Below are positions 8,828 to 18,011 of a stretch of DNA of 64,000 bases, piece after piece. The translations under genes were made by a program, and so were the position numbers. The notes below the pieces were generated by a model. That model did not search any database and was not told the DNA's origin. It saw only the letters and a list, made by a program, of their open reading frames with translations. This stretch comes from Chitinophaga sp. sic0106 (GTDB lineage: Bacteria; Bacteroidota; Bacteroidia; Chitinophagales; Chitinophagaceae). The DNA lies in assembly GCF_019219075.1 (NCBI RefSeq), contig NZ_JAHUWJ010000024.1:40066-104065 (forward strand), given 5' to 3'. Position 1 is the first letter of the stretch; every line of letters begins with the position of its first letter.

Positions 8828-8855
8828 GAACGGCTACCCGCTGGGGTAGCCGTTC
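8828..8855 (-). terminator. Terminator downstream of the paaN-like gene
   Basis: GAACGGCTACCC and its exact complement form a 12-bp stem with loop GCTG, 17 nt past the stop of the minus-strand aldehyde dehydrogenase. ATTG/CAAT can extend it beyond a 2-nt bulge. The T-run is weak. Confidence 0.6.
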
Positions 8856-8871
8856 CAATAAATGCAAGACT

Positions 8872-10527
8872 TTATTCTGCCAGTTCTCTGTTACCGACCC
8901 ACACAAACCGCTTTAAAATGAATTCCTGGTTAGTAAAGCTGGCATTACCCGCCGGATTACCTCCCGTTACATGGAAATCAGAGAAAGCAGCATGCTGGTT
9001 TACCCAGATGAACCCGGTAAGGTTAAACGACACCGGTGTGAACACACTGTTCATCTCATCCCGGATCTCCTCCTTCACCGCCGGATCAGTGGTGTAGGCA
9101 GCACAGGTGATAGCCCCATGCTTTTGCGCCATCTGTTTAGCCAGCTGCAAGGAATGCTTGGTGTCTTTTGTTTTGATAATCAATACAATCGGTCCAAATA
9201 ATTCCTGCTCGTAAATATTGTTATCGGCACTGCTTACCTCAATAATAGTTGGGGTAAACATGCGCGCTTTCGTATATTCTTCATTGTTAATCGACTGCCC
9301 CTGGAGCACTACTTTACCACCCAACTGCACAGCCTCTTTGGCACGTTGCAGCGTTCGCTCATTCTGCACCGCTCCCAGCGTGCCTGCCCCCATCTTAGGG
9401 TTGTTGACAAGCGCCTCCACAGCTTCTTTGAATTGCTGTACCACATCATTGAAACTCACCAGACCGGCATTGGTATTGATGCCCTGCTCGGGAATGAAGA
9501 AATTCTGCGGTGCGGTGCACATCTGACCGGAATAGAGACTCACAGAAAACGCCAGGTTCTGAATCACGGCATCCAGGTCTTTCACACTGTCAATAATAAC
9601 AGAGTTTACACCCGCTTTCTCCGTGAATACTGTTTTACCTTTCAGGGTTTCTACATAGTCGCCAAAGCTGCTGCCGCCCGTATAGTCAATCAGTTTCACT
9701 GCCGGGTCTTCACACAATTCTTTAGTGATCATATGTTCAGAGGTATCCGGTGCCAGCTGGCAAATATGAGGGTCATAACCCATTTCTTCCAATGCCTGCT
9801 GAATGCTGCTAACGGCAATGGCTATAGGTAAAATTGCTTTCGGATGTGGTTTTACAATCACCGGGTTGCCGGTAATCAGATCTGCGTACATGCCTGGCAG
9901 TGAGTTCCATACCGGGAAAGTAGAACAGCCAATCACCACGCCTACACCTTTTGGTATCGCGTGAAACGACTTCGCCAGTTTTATACTCACCTTGCCCATA
10001 GGCTTCTCCCAGAGCAGGTTGCCGGGATAACGACGGATCTCGTCATAGCCAGCAGCAATGGCTTCCAATGCACGATCATTCGCGTGCGGCCCTGAGGCCT
10101 GAAAGCTCATCATATAGCTTTGCCCCGTAGTATGCATGGTGGCATTGGCAATATCGAAGAAGTGATCCCTGATCTTATCCAGGGTTTCGGTTAACACAGC
10201 AGCCCGCTGCTCCACAGGTACCTTAGCCCAGGACTTACCGGCCTCCGTAGCTTTGTCAATCAAGTCCTTAACGGAAAACAGGGGATAGGTAACCCCCAAT
10301 ACTTCGCCACTGTAAGGTGATACCTCCTCGCCAGCCCAGCCTTTTTCACCGGTTTGCAGTAACTGCTTATACGGTTTGTTCAGCATTTGCTGGTAGCTCT
10401 GTACGCCAATGGCATGTGCTTCGTCGCCGTATGCTTTGGGGTGTTCAGGATAATGCGCGTAAAATGTTCTGCTCTGATTAGCTTTTACCGCATTTTCAAT
10501 TGTGTTTTGGTGTTTAGCAACAAGCAT
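8872..10527 (-). CDS. paaN: PaaN-type aldehyde dehydrogenase (phenylacetate degradation)
   Basis: 551 residues. It is an aldehyde dehydrogenase superfamily member with the ~100-residue N-terminal extension typical of PaaN proteins. Catalytic Cys337 lies in YSGQMCTAPQNFF; the glycine motif is GGSSFGDY, and VGVVIGCSTFPVWNSLPG resembles the cofactor entry region. PaaN is linked to oxidation of the ring-opened semialdehyde in aerobic phenylacetate catabolism, though in PaaZ that domain is fused to a hydratase absent here. No other paa genes lie in the window, so the pathway assignment rests on family resemblance. Confidence 0.83.
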   Translation of the reverse strand: MLVAKHQNTIENAVKANQSRTFYAHYPEHPKAYGDEAHAIGVQSYQQMLNKPYKQLLQTGEKGWAGEEVSPYSGEVLGVTYPLFSVKDLIDKATEAGKSWAKVPVEQRAAVLTETLDKIRDHFFDIANATMHTTGQSYMMSFQASGPHANDRALEAIAAGYDEIRRYPGNLLWEKPMGKVSIKLAKSFHAIPKGVGVVIGCSTFPVWNSLPGMYADLITGNPVIVKPHPKAILPIAIAVSSIQQALEEMGYDPHICQLAPDTSEHMITKELCEDPAVKLIDYTGGSSFGDYVETLKGKTVFTEKAGVNSVIIDSVKDLDAVIQNLAFSVSLYSGQMCTAPQNFFIPEQGINTNAGLVSFNDVVQQFKEAVEALVNNPKMGAGTLGAVQNERTLQRAKEAVQLGGKVVLQGQSINNEEYTKARMFTPTIIEVSSADNNIYEQELFGPIVLIIKTKDTKHSLQLAKQMAQKHGAITCAAYTTDPAVKEEIRDEMNSVFTPVSFNLTGFIWVNQHAAFSDFHVTGGNPAGNASFTNQEFILKRFVWVGNRELAE

Positions 10528-10553
10528 ATTTAGATTTTGTGGTTTTTCAGGTA

Positions 10554-11633
10554 TCAGTACCCCGCGTTCACCAACGAAAACTTCCCATCATTATAATACT
10601 CATCCGGCCTTGGTTTCAACGGATTGTTACGCTGGTATTTTGAAAACGTGTCATATTCCTGTTTATGCAATGTAGTCCAGGTCCTGTATGCAGCCTGATT
10701 AATTTCAGGACCAAACAGCCACTGGTTATAGGCATCAAATAGCCCTTCCTTCAACATCTTACGCTGAAAATCGAATAACGCATATGGATAATTGGATGCA
10801 TAAGCATTATCCCAGTCCAGCAAAAATCGGGTACGCACCATTACCAGCGCATCCAGGTCCACACCGCCGGTGATCACACTAATCTGCTTACCCATTGTTT
10901 GTTTATATGCCTGGGAGAAGCCACTGTCGCCAGTTTTGCCTTTCTTCTTCCCTTCATCCGGTAAAATACTGTTCAATAAAGAAGGGTCATTAAATAACCG
11001 CTTGTAGGATTCCAGTAAAATGTTCCTGATCTCCGCCGTACGGGTGGTAAAGCTCTCCATATTCATGAATACTTCCCCATACAGAATGCACCACATTGGA
11101 TTATTACTGAAACTATATGTTTTGGTGGCGTTGTAGTAGTTGCCTGGGAAAGTAGGGTCTTTCTCAATCCCTTTCAGCCAGCTGTTCAGCGCACCGTCAA
11201 ACATCTTAAAATTCATCAGCAGATTGCCGTTGTCGTTATACAGCTCGCCGCTTTCCGGGAATTTACGCAATGCTTTTTCATACATTTTCTGCGCTACCTT
11301 CCAGTCTTCGCGACTCACATAAATATTCCCGGCTATCTGGTACACCTGCACATCCGCTTCTTTACTGTTCAGTAACGGTTCTATGATCGTTTTAGCCCGG
11401 GTAAGGTCTCCCTTCAGGTAAAAGGTGTAACCAAGCTGTTTCTTGGTTTCGAAGTTATCCGGCTCCAGCTGTAATGCCTGGTTAAAAACGAGTATGGCAT
11501 TGGAGTAATCTCCTGTACGCTGAAACCCGGTGGCCGTATTAAACAGCTCCCTGGCATCCTGACCAAACACCGTCTGAGAAAATAGTACCCCTGCTATAAA
11601 TATTGTTTTCAATAAAGAAGACCTAATATGCAT
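10554..11633 (-). CDS. Secreted TPR protein
   Basis: About 359 residues from ATG 11633, chosen because it starts a signal peptide (SSLLKTIFIAGVLFSQTVFG-Q). About four TPR-like helical repeats follow (for example FQRTGDYSNAILVFNQALQLEPDN and WKVAQKMYEKALRKFPESGEL). The C-terminal half is not repetitive, with DLDALVMVRTRFLLDW and a Tyr-rich tail. Probably a periplasmic scaffold; no partner can be named. It sits 26 bp upstream of the PaaN-type gene on the same strand. Confidence 0.7.
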   Translation of the reverse strand: MHIRSSLLKTIFIAGVLFSQTVFGQDARELFNTATGFQRTGDYSNAILVFNQALQLEPDNFETKKQLGYTFYLKGDLTRAKTIIEPLLNSKEADVQVYQIAGNIYVSREDWKVAQKMYEKALRKFPESGELYNDNGNLLMNFKMFDGALNSWLKGIEKDPTFPGNYYNATKTYSFSNNPMWCILYGEVFMNMESFTTRTAEIRNILLESYKRLFNDPSLLNSILPDEGKKKGKTGDSGFSQAYKQTMGKQISVITGGVDLDALVMVRTRFLLDWDNAYASNYPYALFDFQRKMLKEGLFDAYNQWLFGPEINQAAYRTWTTLHKQEYDTFSKYQRNNPLKPRPDEYYNDGKFSLVNAGY

Positions 11634-11743
11634 TCCTGTCCGTCGTTTCATGTAAAAGTAAGGAAAATGGGGTAATGTGCCGCAGGTACGACCGCGACAT
11701 TGCCTGATTACTTTTCTTTAAATTAATTTTTAATTATATATCA

Positions 11744-12622
11744 TTAGATGGCGTCTGTAGTAGCCGGCTCCATTTTTTGTAAGTCCTTTAATAGCACAAA
11801 CCAGCATAAACCGGCAATCACCAATGCCAGCAAACCTGCCCACAGGGGAAGTACTTCAATGGTCATCAGGAAATCAGACAGCGGCATCACCAACATAATA
11901 CCTACCATTAACAGGGGAATAAGTACCGTTGCCAGCGTTACATAAAGGACCGCCCGGGTGCGACTATAAATCAGGAAAGAGAGAACAGAGGTAGGTAGTG
12001 CTACGAGAATCAAGCCTGGCTTAAAGTTCAGTACCGACAAAAGCACCACGGCAATCAGTACATTATAGGCTTTATAATTTTTTAACAGGCCATCATAAAC
12101 GATATCATATACGATAAAGGCTGAAAGTACCGGTATGATCAGCGCATAGGCGAGGATTACCATACCCGGACCCATCTCACTCAACTGGTTATAATACATC
12201 TGCATGGAAAATCCCAGGGAGTCCAGGTGCATCTTTTCAGCCAGGAGGTAAGTGGCGATGTTTGTTGCAAGGAGGGTAATTGTAGTCTTGCCCAGGAAAT
12301 CTGCTTTAACCGGTTTTTTATACGTAAACTGATAATCCGGTTCATGCCTCTTCTTTTGCCACACCATGAAAATCGCCATTAATATAATCACCCCCAACAT
12401 CATTCCCATGCCTACTGCCAGCATGCCGCCGGTATTTCTGGGATCTGTTGGATTGTTCTTGGCAAAGTAAAACATGAAAGGAATCATCGCCAGGATGCAG
12501 GCGCCAAGGCCAACGGGTATCAGCACAAACAGCTGCCCTACCGTTGGATATGCTTTGCCTTTAATAGAGGTTTCAAATTCTTTTTCAGAAAAGATGGAAG
12601 ATTCATGTTGGTCTAAGGACAT
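11744..12622 (-). CDS. Polytopic membrane protein of unknown function
   Basis: 292 residues. After a charged N terminus come about eight hydrophobic segments, from LFVLIPVGLGACILAMIPFMFYF to GLLALVIAGLCWFVLL near the C terminus. No enzymatic or transporter motif is recognised. It has its own 5' gap to the DUF1015 gene, which ends in a terminator, so it is probably transcribed separately. Confidence 0.65.
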   Translation of the reverse strand: MSLDQHESSIFSEKEFETSIKGKAYPTVGQLFVLIPVGLGACILAMIPFMFYFAKNNPTDPRNTGGMLAVGMGMMLGVIILMAIFMVWQKKRHEPDYQFTYKKPVKADFLGKTTITLLATNIATYLLAEKMHLDSLGFSMQMYYNQLSEMGPGMVILAYALIIPVLSAFIVYDIVYDGLLKNYKAYNVLIAVVLLSVLNFKPGLILVALPTSVLSFLIYSRTRAVLYVTLATVLIPLLMVGIMLVMPLSDFLMTIEVLPLWAGLLALVIAGLCWFVLLKDLQKMEPATTDAI

Positions 12623-12652
12623 AAGAAACTTGTTGATAGGTGCAATTGAAAA

Positions 12653-12674
12653 AGCCTGCCGGTGCCGGCAGGCT
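12653..12674 (-). terminator. Terminator downstream of the DUF1015 gene
   Basis: AGCCTGCCGG and CCGGCAGGCT form a 10-bp stem. On the minus strand it is followed directly by TTTTTC, a textbook intrinsic terminator 42 nt past the stop. Confidence 0.8.
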
Positions 12675-12716
12675 CAAAATATATATTTCTTTCTTTTTCT
12701 CAATGTAATATGTCAG

Positions 12717-13961
12717 CTAGATAAGATGTGTGATCAGCCCATCTCTGAGTTTGGGCTCAAACCAGGTGCTTTTAGGCGGCATTACATTACCACTGTCGGC
12801 AATGTCAAATAACTGCTGAATCGTAACAGGGTAGAGGGCAAAAGCCACTTTCCATTCGCCGCTGTCCACCCGCTTTACCAGTTCCTGCAAACCCCGGATG
12901 CCTCCAATGAAGTCTATCCGCTTATCAGTACGCTGATCCTTAATACCCAGGTATTTCGAGAGTATGTTATTGGAAAGAATGGTCACATCCAACACCCCGA
13001 TCGGGTCGGTGGTATAAGTCCCTTCCTCTGCCACCAGGCGGTACCAGCGGCCATCGAGGTACATGCTGAACTCATGGAGCATGGAGGGCTGCTGCGGGAG
13101 GTGGCCTATTTCTTCTACATTAAAAAAATAATCCAGGTTAGACAAAAAGGCTTCCTTACTCATGCCGTTCAGGTCCTTCACCACCCGGTTATAGTCCATG
13201 ATAGCCAGTTGGCTGGCTGGGAAGATGGTAGTCAGGAAGTAATTAGCAGGGTTGTCGATACTGGTAATTTTACCGGCCTCCTGGAGTTCTTTTTGCACAA
13301 GGCTGGCTGAAGCGGCCCGGTGGTGGCCATCCGCGATATAAGTTGCCGGTACTTTTTCTGCAAAAAGCGTGGTGATATCCTCCACGGCTGATGGGGTGTT
13401 AACTACCCAAACAGTATGGGAAATGCCATCTGCCGCCGTAAAATCGTATATGGGTGCATGTTGTTCCTGCCATTGGTCAATCAGGGCGTTCACTTCCGGC
13501 ACATCATTATAGGCCAGGAATACATTACCTGTTTGTGCCAGTGTGGTTTTGATATGATTGATTCTGTCCAGCTCCTTATCGGGGCGGGTGAATTCATGCT
13601 TTTTGATGATGCCGTTGTTATAGTCGGCCACAGAAGAAACGCATACCAATCCGGTTTGAGCGCGGCCATTCATCACCAGTTTGTAGATGTAATACGCAGG
13701 GTGGTCCTCCTGGAAGAGGGTGCCATCCTGCACAAATTTGCGGAGATTGGCGGCAGCCTGATCATACACCTGCTGACTGTGTGTGTCTATATTATCAGGC
13801 AGATCTATTTCGGATTTAGACACATGGTAGAAGGAATACGGGTTACCAGCTGCTTCCTGTTTTGCTTCTGCCGCGCTGAGTACATCGTAAGGCCTTGCAG
13901 CCACCTGGGCAGCGAGTGCTACTTCAGGCCTTAATCCATTGAAGGGTCTTATAATAGCCAT
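12717..13961 (-). CDS. DUF1015 family protein
   Basis: 414 residues, the usual length for DUF1015. Characteristic segments are the N-terminal IIRPFNGLRP...ARPYDVLS, YHVSKSEIDLP, the central YIADGHHRAASA, and the C-terminal DFIGGIRG. The biochemical role is unknown. In many Bacteroidetes the gene travels with serC and serA, which suggests a link to serine metabolism. Here serC is upstream on the same strand but serA is absent from the gap. Confidence 0.87.
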   Translation of the reverse strand: MAIIRPFNGLRPEVALAAQVAARPYDVLSAAEAKQEAAGNPYSFYHVSKSEIDLPDNIDTHSQQVYDQAAANLRKFVQDGTLFQEDHPAYYIYKLVMNGRAQTGLVCVSSVADYNNGIIKKHEFTRPDKELDRINHIKTTLAQTGNVFLAYNDVPEVNALIDQWQEQHAPIYDFTAADGISHTVWVVNTPSAVEDITTLFAEKVPATYIADGHHRAASASLVQKELQEAGKITSIDNPANYFLTTIFPASQLAIMDYNRVVKDLNGMSKEAFLSNLDYFFNVEEIGHLPQQPSMLHEFSMYLDGRWYRLVAEEGTYTTDPIGVLDVTILSNNILSKYLGIKDQRTDKRIDFIGGIRGLQELVKRVDSGEWKVAFALYPVTIQQLFDIADSGNVMPPKSTWFEPKLRDGLITHLI

Positions 13962-14090
13962 AGTATTTTTTAATGTATGAATACTAAATATAACAATAAA
14001 AAGGCCATGACTTTTGTTCCCCGGAAAAAGGTTTTTTATTCAAATGGAGCTTGTTCCTGATGGAATGGATTGCCCTGCTGCTAAAACTCA

Positions 14091-14133
14091 CCAGGGGTTA
14101 GTGCATCGTCGCGGACGATGTACTAACCCCTGG
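14091..14133. repeat. 43-bp palindrome, 20-bp arms with GCG triloop (element A)
   Basis: Arms at 14091-14110 and 14114-14133 pair over 20 bp with a single G-U, around the 3-nt loop GCG. It lies 24 nt past the serC stop. There is no T-run on either side, so it is not a classical intrinsic terminator. Other palindromes in the window share the 20+3+20 layout. Confidence 0.8.
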
Positions 14134-14157
14134 TAATAATCTGTTGAAGGCGGCTTG

Positions 14158-15228
14158 TTAAGCTTTCTTCAGGCTGAAATATTTCATGGCTTCTACCATT
14201 ACTTCCACACTTTCATACGGCAGTGCGTTGTACATGGATACGCGGAAACCACCTGACAGGCGGTGACCTTTGATGCCAACGATATCTTCTTTTTTGCAGA
14301 ATTTCAGGAATTCCTCTTCCATTTCTGGTTTGTCCATCACGAAGCAGGCGTTCATTTTACTGCGGTCTTCTTTCACAACGGTTCCTCGGAACAGTGGGTT
14401 GTGGTCGATTTCGTCGTACAGGAGCGCTGCTTTCTTATCGTTTAATTGCTCGATGGCCGGCACACCGCCCTGCTCTTTGAGCCAGCGGAGAGTAAGCATG
14501 GAGATGTAAACGGCAAATACGGGAGGGGTGTTAAGCATGGAGCCATTCTCGATATGATTTTTGTAATCGAGGATGGAAGGGATTTTACGAGTAACCTTGC
14601 CCAGCATACTTTTGCGGATAGCTACCATGGTAGCACCGGCGGCACCCATATTCTTCTGGGCACCTGCGTAAATGAGGGAGTACTTGTTGAAATCCATGCT
14701 GCGGCTCATAATATCGCTGCTCATGTCAGCGATGAGCGGAACATCAGTTACCGGGGTCATCTGCCACTGTGTACCGTAGATGGTATTGTTGGTGGTGATG
14801 TGCAGATAGCTCGCCTGTGGCGGAATAGTAAACTGTTTGGGGATGTGATTGTAGTTGCTTTCTTTGGAGCTGGCTACTACATCAACGTAACCAAACAATT
14901 TGGCTTCTTTGATTGCCTTATTGGACCAAACGCCGGTGTCTACATATGCAGCAGTACCACTGTTGTCCAACAGGTTCATCGGAACCTGCATGAACTGGGT
15001 AGTAGCGCCACCTTGCAGATAAAGCACCTCAAAGTCGTCATCTAGTTGCATCAGTTCCTTCACCAGGCTACGGGCTTCCTCCATCACCGCAATAAACGGC
15101 GCTGTTCTGTGACCAATTTCCAGTATGGACATTCCCGAACCTTCAAAATCGATTAGGGCTTTGCTGGCTTTGTACAATACCTCGTTAGGTAATACAGAAG
15201 GACCTGCGTTAAAATTGTGCACCTTCAT
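14158..15228 (-). CDS. serC: Phosphoserine aminotransferase
   Basis: 356 residues from ATG 15228 (MKVHNFNAGPSVLP, the conserved N terminus); an upstream in-frame ATG at 15267 adds an unrelated 13-residue tail. It converts 3-phosphohydroxypyruvate plus glutamate to phosphoserine (serine and PLP synthesis). The PLP lysine is Lys192 in LIYAGAQKNMGAAG. Other family marks are LQGGATTQFMQVPMNL, ADMSSDIMSR and the C-terminal GHRLSGGFRVSMYNALP. The DUF1015 gene follows on the same strand after a 196-bp gap holding a long palindrome. Confidence 0.95.
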   Translation of the reverse strand: MKVHNFNAGPSVLPNEVLYKASKALIDFEGSGMSILEIGHRTAPFIAVMEEARSLVKELMQLDDDFEVLYLQGGATTQFMQVPMNLLDNSGTAAYVDTGVWSNKAIKEAKLFGYVDVVASSKESNYNHIPKQFTIPPQASYLHITTNNTIYGTQWQMTPVTDVPLIADMSSDIMSRSMDFNKYSLIYAGAQKNMGAAGATMVAIRKSMLGKVTRKIPSILDYKNHIENGSMLNTPPVFAVYISMLTLRWLKEQGGVPAIEQLNDKKAALLYDEIDHNPLFRGTVVKEDRSKMNACFVMDKPEMEEEFLKFCKKEDIVGIKGHRLSGGFRVSMYNALPYESVEVMVEAMKYFSLKKA

Positions 15229-15421
15229 GTTGCGATCTAGATTAAATTCATTTTTTGATCTTTCCACTTTGTTTTGGTTTTTCTAAGGAAACGGAAAAAA
15301 AACGGCACGGGTGTTAAAACCAGTAAGGCGCGTGGTGTAGGATAGGCTAAAAGCTAGTGCAACAAAGATAAAATATCTTTTTTAAATTATTCAGTATAGC
15401 CTTAATATAATATTTTATCTG

Positions 15422-16420
15422 CTAATCTTCTTCTGATCTTCCCTGCAATTGCCCGTGCAGCCATTGACGCTGCAAGTTAGTAAAATCCAGCAACTCCTGA
15501 ACAGTTAGTGTCGTGTGCGACAACTCCCGTAACGACGGCTGCCCCGCATTTACCCAGGCGGTATACCAGCAACTCGCCACCGCATGAATGGCCTGCTTCA
15601 TCCTCCTTTCCACCATCCCGCCCAGCAACGCATTATAGGCCATTGTATACGCACTGCTGTAACTCCGCGTCAGCTTGCCGTTCCGCGGCTCAAATGCATA
15701 CCTCGCCGGAGATCCGGGCGCCAGGGACAACCGCTTTTCCTCCCGCAGCACGGTATCCGCAGCCAGCCCGCTTTCCGTTACCACTCGCCAGAAATAAACC
15801 CTGGGATTGGGTAAATACACCGCACGCCCCGCCCAGTAATCAAAGGAAGTGTCGGCCAGCAGCTCCGGTATGCGCGACTCCCACAACCCATGTATCCCGT
15901 GCTGATCCGTAAACTGCCCGTTGTGATTGGAACATGCATGCAAAGGCACATGCCCGTCCGCAATGTAATGCCCCAACTCCGCCGATACCTTCAGGATCAG
16001 GTACTGATCCCTCTCACGAAAGGCCCGCGTCAGCAACGCCAATTCCTTCTCCAGATACCAGGGCAATATCCCATTACGCTGCAGGGAATCATTGGAATAC
16101 TTCGCCAGCGCCTGCTCCCAGCTACGGGGAATGTTTTGGTAAGGAGGCCTGTCATACACATCAATGTCTATATAATGCCGTGGCCCCTCCGCAGGTACCA
16201 TGTACCGCCGCTTGTCAGGATCAGTAGCATGCAGCGTAATGTACTCCAGGTGCGGTTTGTACAAAACCATCATCTCCGGCGGTAAACAGAATACCGCCAG
16301 CCGGTTGATCCGCTGATGTGCGAAAAATCCCCAGCCATGCAGCCATAGCGCAGGGAATAATAATAAACATGTTAAGAAAATTCGTATAGTCTTGTGGGTT
16401 AACATAGCACTTAGTTTCAA
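15422..16420 (-). CDS. Secreted zinc-dependent phospholipase C / S1-P1 nuclease-like protein
   Basis: 332 residues with an N-terminal signal segment (IFLTCLLLFPALWLHG). The mature start WGFFAHQRINRLAVF supplies the Trp-N-terminus and His of the trinuclear-zinc family, with further metal-type residues in LGHYIADGHVPLHACSNHNGQ and HGIHGLWESRIPE. These fit the S1/P1 nuclease and Zn-phospholipase C superfamily, so a periplasmic phosphodiesterase is likely. The substrate cannot be told. The start may also be ATG 16405. Confidence 0.75.
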   Translation of the reverse strand: MKLSAMLTHKTIRIFLTCLLLFPALWLHGWGFFAHQRINRLAVFCLPPEMMVLYKPHLEYITLHATDPDKRRYMVPAEGPRHYIDIDVYDRPPYQNIPRSWEQALAKYSNDSLQRNGILPWYLEKELALLTRAFRERDQYLILKVSAELGHYIADGHVPLHACSNHNGQFTDQHGIHGLWESRIPELLADTSFDYWAGRAVYLPNPRVYFWRVVTESGLAADTVLREEKRLSLAPGSPARYAFEPRNGKLTRSYSSAYTMAYNALLGGMVERRMKQAIHAVASCWYTAWVNAGQPSLRELSHTTLTVQELLDFTNLQRQWLHGQLQGRSEED

Positions 16421-16579
16421 TGAAAGCTAAGTTAGACTATAGAATGAAGTGAAAAGCGCGGTTTCGGGGTATTTTATGCCCGAACAATAATTTTCTGAGA
16501 GCTAGTGTCAGTAAGGGTTAGCGCTGCCTCAAGCCTTATTTTGCCTGGAGATACTTAGCGCTATCTCCCGGGTGTACTA

Positions 16580-17224
16580 TTAATCCCGAACCACATTTTC
16601 ATGCGGTGTGGTAGCAGTAATGTTCGTAACTCCACCACTCACCGCAAACTTCATGGCATCGCCGGCAGAAATGTTTGTCAACTGCTTTACCTTCTCCTTA
16701 GGCACCATAAAAACCTTACCGGTGATCGCATAGGCATGTGGTACATACACCGCCATATAACCTTCCAGCCCGAAATTGGTAACGTCCGACTGCGTAATGA
16801 ACCCCAACTCCCATACATCTACACCGTAAACCTGCACCAGTACCGGATGATCGAACTTTTTCTTCTCACCCACAAAAGCATCAAAAACATCTTTAATCGA
16901 AGTATAAATGTATTTGATAAAAGGTGTACGCTCCAGCAAATGGTCAAACAAATCAAAGATCCGCCCGATAATAAAAGACGAACTCAGATACCCCACACTC
17001 ACCACCAGTAACAATACCACCACAAAACCCACTCCCTTGAAACGCAATATGCTAAAGGCCGAATCCCCCGGAATCAAATCCTTAGGAATCAGGTTGTCTA
17101 TCGTCATAAACGCCCAGTACAAGGTTAACGCAGTAATACCAATCGGCGCCAGTATCAGCAATCCCTGGAAAAAATAGCGCAGTATGCGCGAAGCAAATAC
17201 TTTTAATCGAAGCTTTGGCGACAT
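16580..17224 (-). CDS. DUF502 family membrane protein
   Basis: 214 residues from ATG 17224 (MSPKLRLKVFASRILRYF). Two transmembrane helices lie near residues 17-37 and 60-85, then a soluble domain with TPFIKYIYTSIKDVFDAF and a YMAVYVPHAYAITGKVFMVPKE segment, both typical of DUF502. The function of the family is unsettled. It is divergent from the tetR-efflux operon and is not obviously linked to it. Confidence 0.85.
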   Translation of the reverse strand: MSPKLRLKVFASRILRYFFQGLLILAPIGITALTLYWAFMTIDNLIPKDLIPGDSAFSILRFKGVGFVVVLLLVVSVGYLSSSFIIGRIFDLFDHLLERTPFIKYIYTSIKDVFDAFVGEKKKFDHPVLVQVYGVDVWELGFITQSDVTNFGLEGYMAVYVPHAYAITGKVFMVPKEKVKQLTNISAGDAMKFAVSGGVTNITATTPHENVVRD

Positions 17225-17253
17225 GGATATTAATTGATCCCCCAAAATTACTC

Positions 17254-17281
17254 AATAAAGCGGAATGCCCGCCGCTTTATT
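17254..17281. repeat. Inverted repeat between the DUF502 and tetR starts
   Basis: AATAAAGCGG and CCGCTTTATT pair perfectly around an 8-nt loop, 30 bp upstream of the DUF502 start. In a divergent gap this suits an insulator hairpin or a regulatory site better than a gene-end terminator. Confidence 0.4.
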
Positions 17282-17323
17282 AACCAACCTAAATGGATGT
17301 TATGACATGTAAAAAAATATTAC

Positions 17324-17353
17324 TGGAAACTTTTGAAGTATAAAAAGTTTCCA
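17324..17353. promoter_or_regulatory. TetR operator candidate: perfect 11-bp inverted repeat
   Basis: TGGAAACTTTT and AAAAGTTTCCA are exact complements separated by 8 bp (GAAGTATA). The site covers the -33 box and spacer of the predicted promoter at 17332-17361, 44-73 bp before the tetR start. Size and symmetry suit a TetR dimer and predict autorepression of the efflux operon. Confidence 0.75.
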
Positions 17354-17361
17354 TAGTTTTG
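17332..17361 (+). promoter_or_regulatory. Predicted promoter of the tetR-efflux operon
   Basis: TTTG at 17332-17335, 18-bp spacer, TAGTTTTG at 17354-17361: a full match to the Bacteroidetes TTTG/TAnnTTTG consensus. The palindromic operator overlaps it. Confidence 0.65.
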
Positions 17362-17396
17362 TTCTGCATTGATCATCTGTTAGCACCCGTTATCTT

Positions 17397-18008
17397 ATGG
17401 AAATTCAGGAACGCATTATGGATAAGGCCTTTGGCCTGTTCCGTCAGTTCGGAACCAGGTCCATCACCATGGACGATATCGCCGAAAAAATGGGCATCTC
17501 TAAAAAAACACTCTACGCCCATTTCTCCGATAAAGATGATCTCGTGTATCAATCCATATCCGGATTCATATGCGAGATCCACCAGGAATGCCTGGAAAAC
17601 AAACAACATTCCAAAGATGCAATTGAGGAACTATTCCTCGTAATGGAAATGATCGATCGCAAACTGAGGAACATCAATCCGGTCATTATACTCGATCTCC
17701 AGAAAGCACACCCTAAAGCATATGAAGTGTTTCTGGACTATCAACAAAACCATCTCGCCGCCGTGATCGCTGAAAACCTGGAACGTGGCATGAAAGATGG
17801 TTTGTACCGACAGGATCTGAACGTCCGCATTCTGACTAATTACCGCGTGCACGGCTGTACGCTCTGCTTTCAGCCCGACGCCTTCCCTGGTGAATATGAT
17901 ATGACCAAAGTGCAACAGGTTTTGCTGGAGAATTTCTTATATGGTGTGGCTTCGTCAAAGGGATACAAACTCATTGAAAAGTACAAACAACTATCGCAAA
18001 ACAAATAA
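17397..18008 (+). CDS. TetR/AcrR-family repressor of the efflux operon
   Basis: 203 residues. The N-terminal helix-turn-helix is typical: RIMDKAFGLFRQFGTRSITMDDIAEKMGISKKTLYAHFSDKDDLV in overlapping order (helices 1-4, about residues 6-50). The C-terminal ligand domain is variable. It is the first gene of the run tetR-tolC-adaptor-RND with gaps of 3, 20 and 22 bp, so it most likely represses its own operon through the palindrome upstream. The inducer is unknown. Confidence 0.9.
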   Translation: MEIQERIMDKAFGLFRQFGTRSITMDDIAEKMGISKKTLYAHFSDKDDLVYQSISGFICEIHQECLENKQHSKDAIEELFLVMEMIDRKLRNINPVIILDLQKAHPKAYEVFLDYQQNHLAAVIAENLERGMKDGLYRQDLNVRILTNYRVHGCTLCFQPDAFPGEYDMTKVQQVLLENFLYGVASSKGYKLIEKYKQLSQNK

Positions 18009-18011
18009 ACT

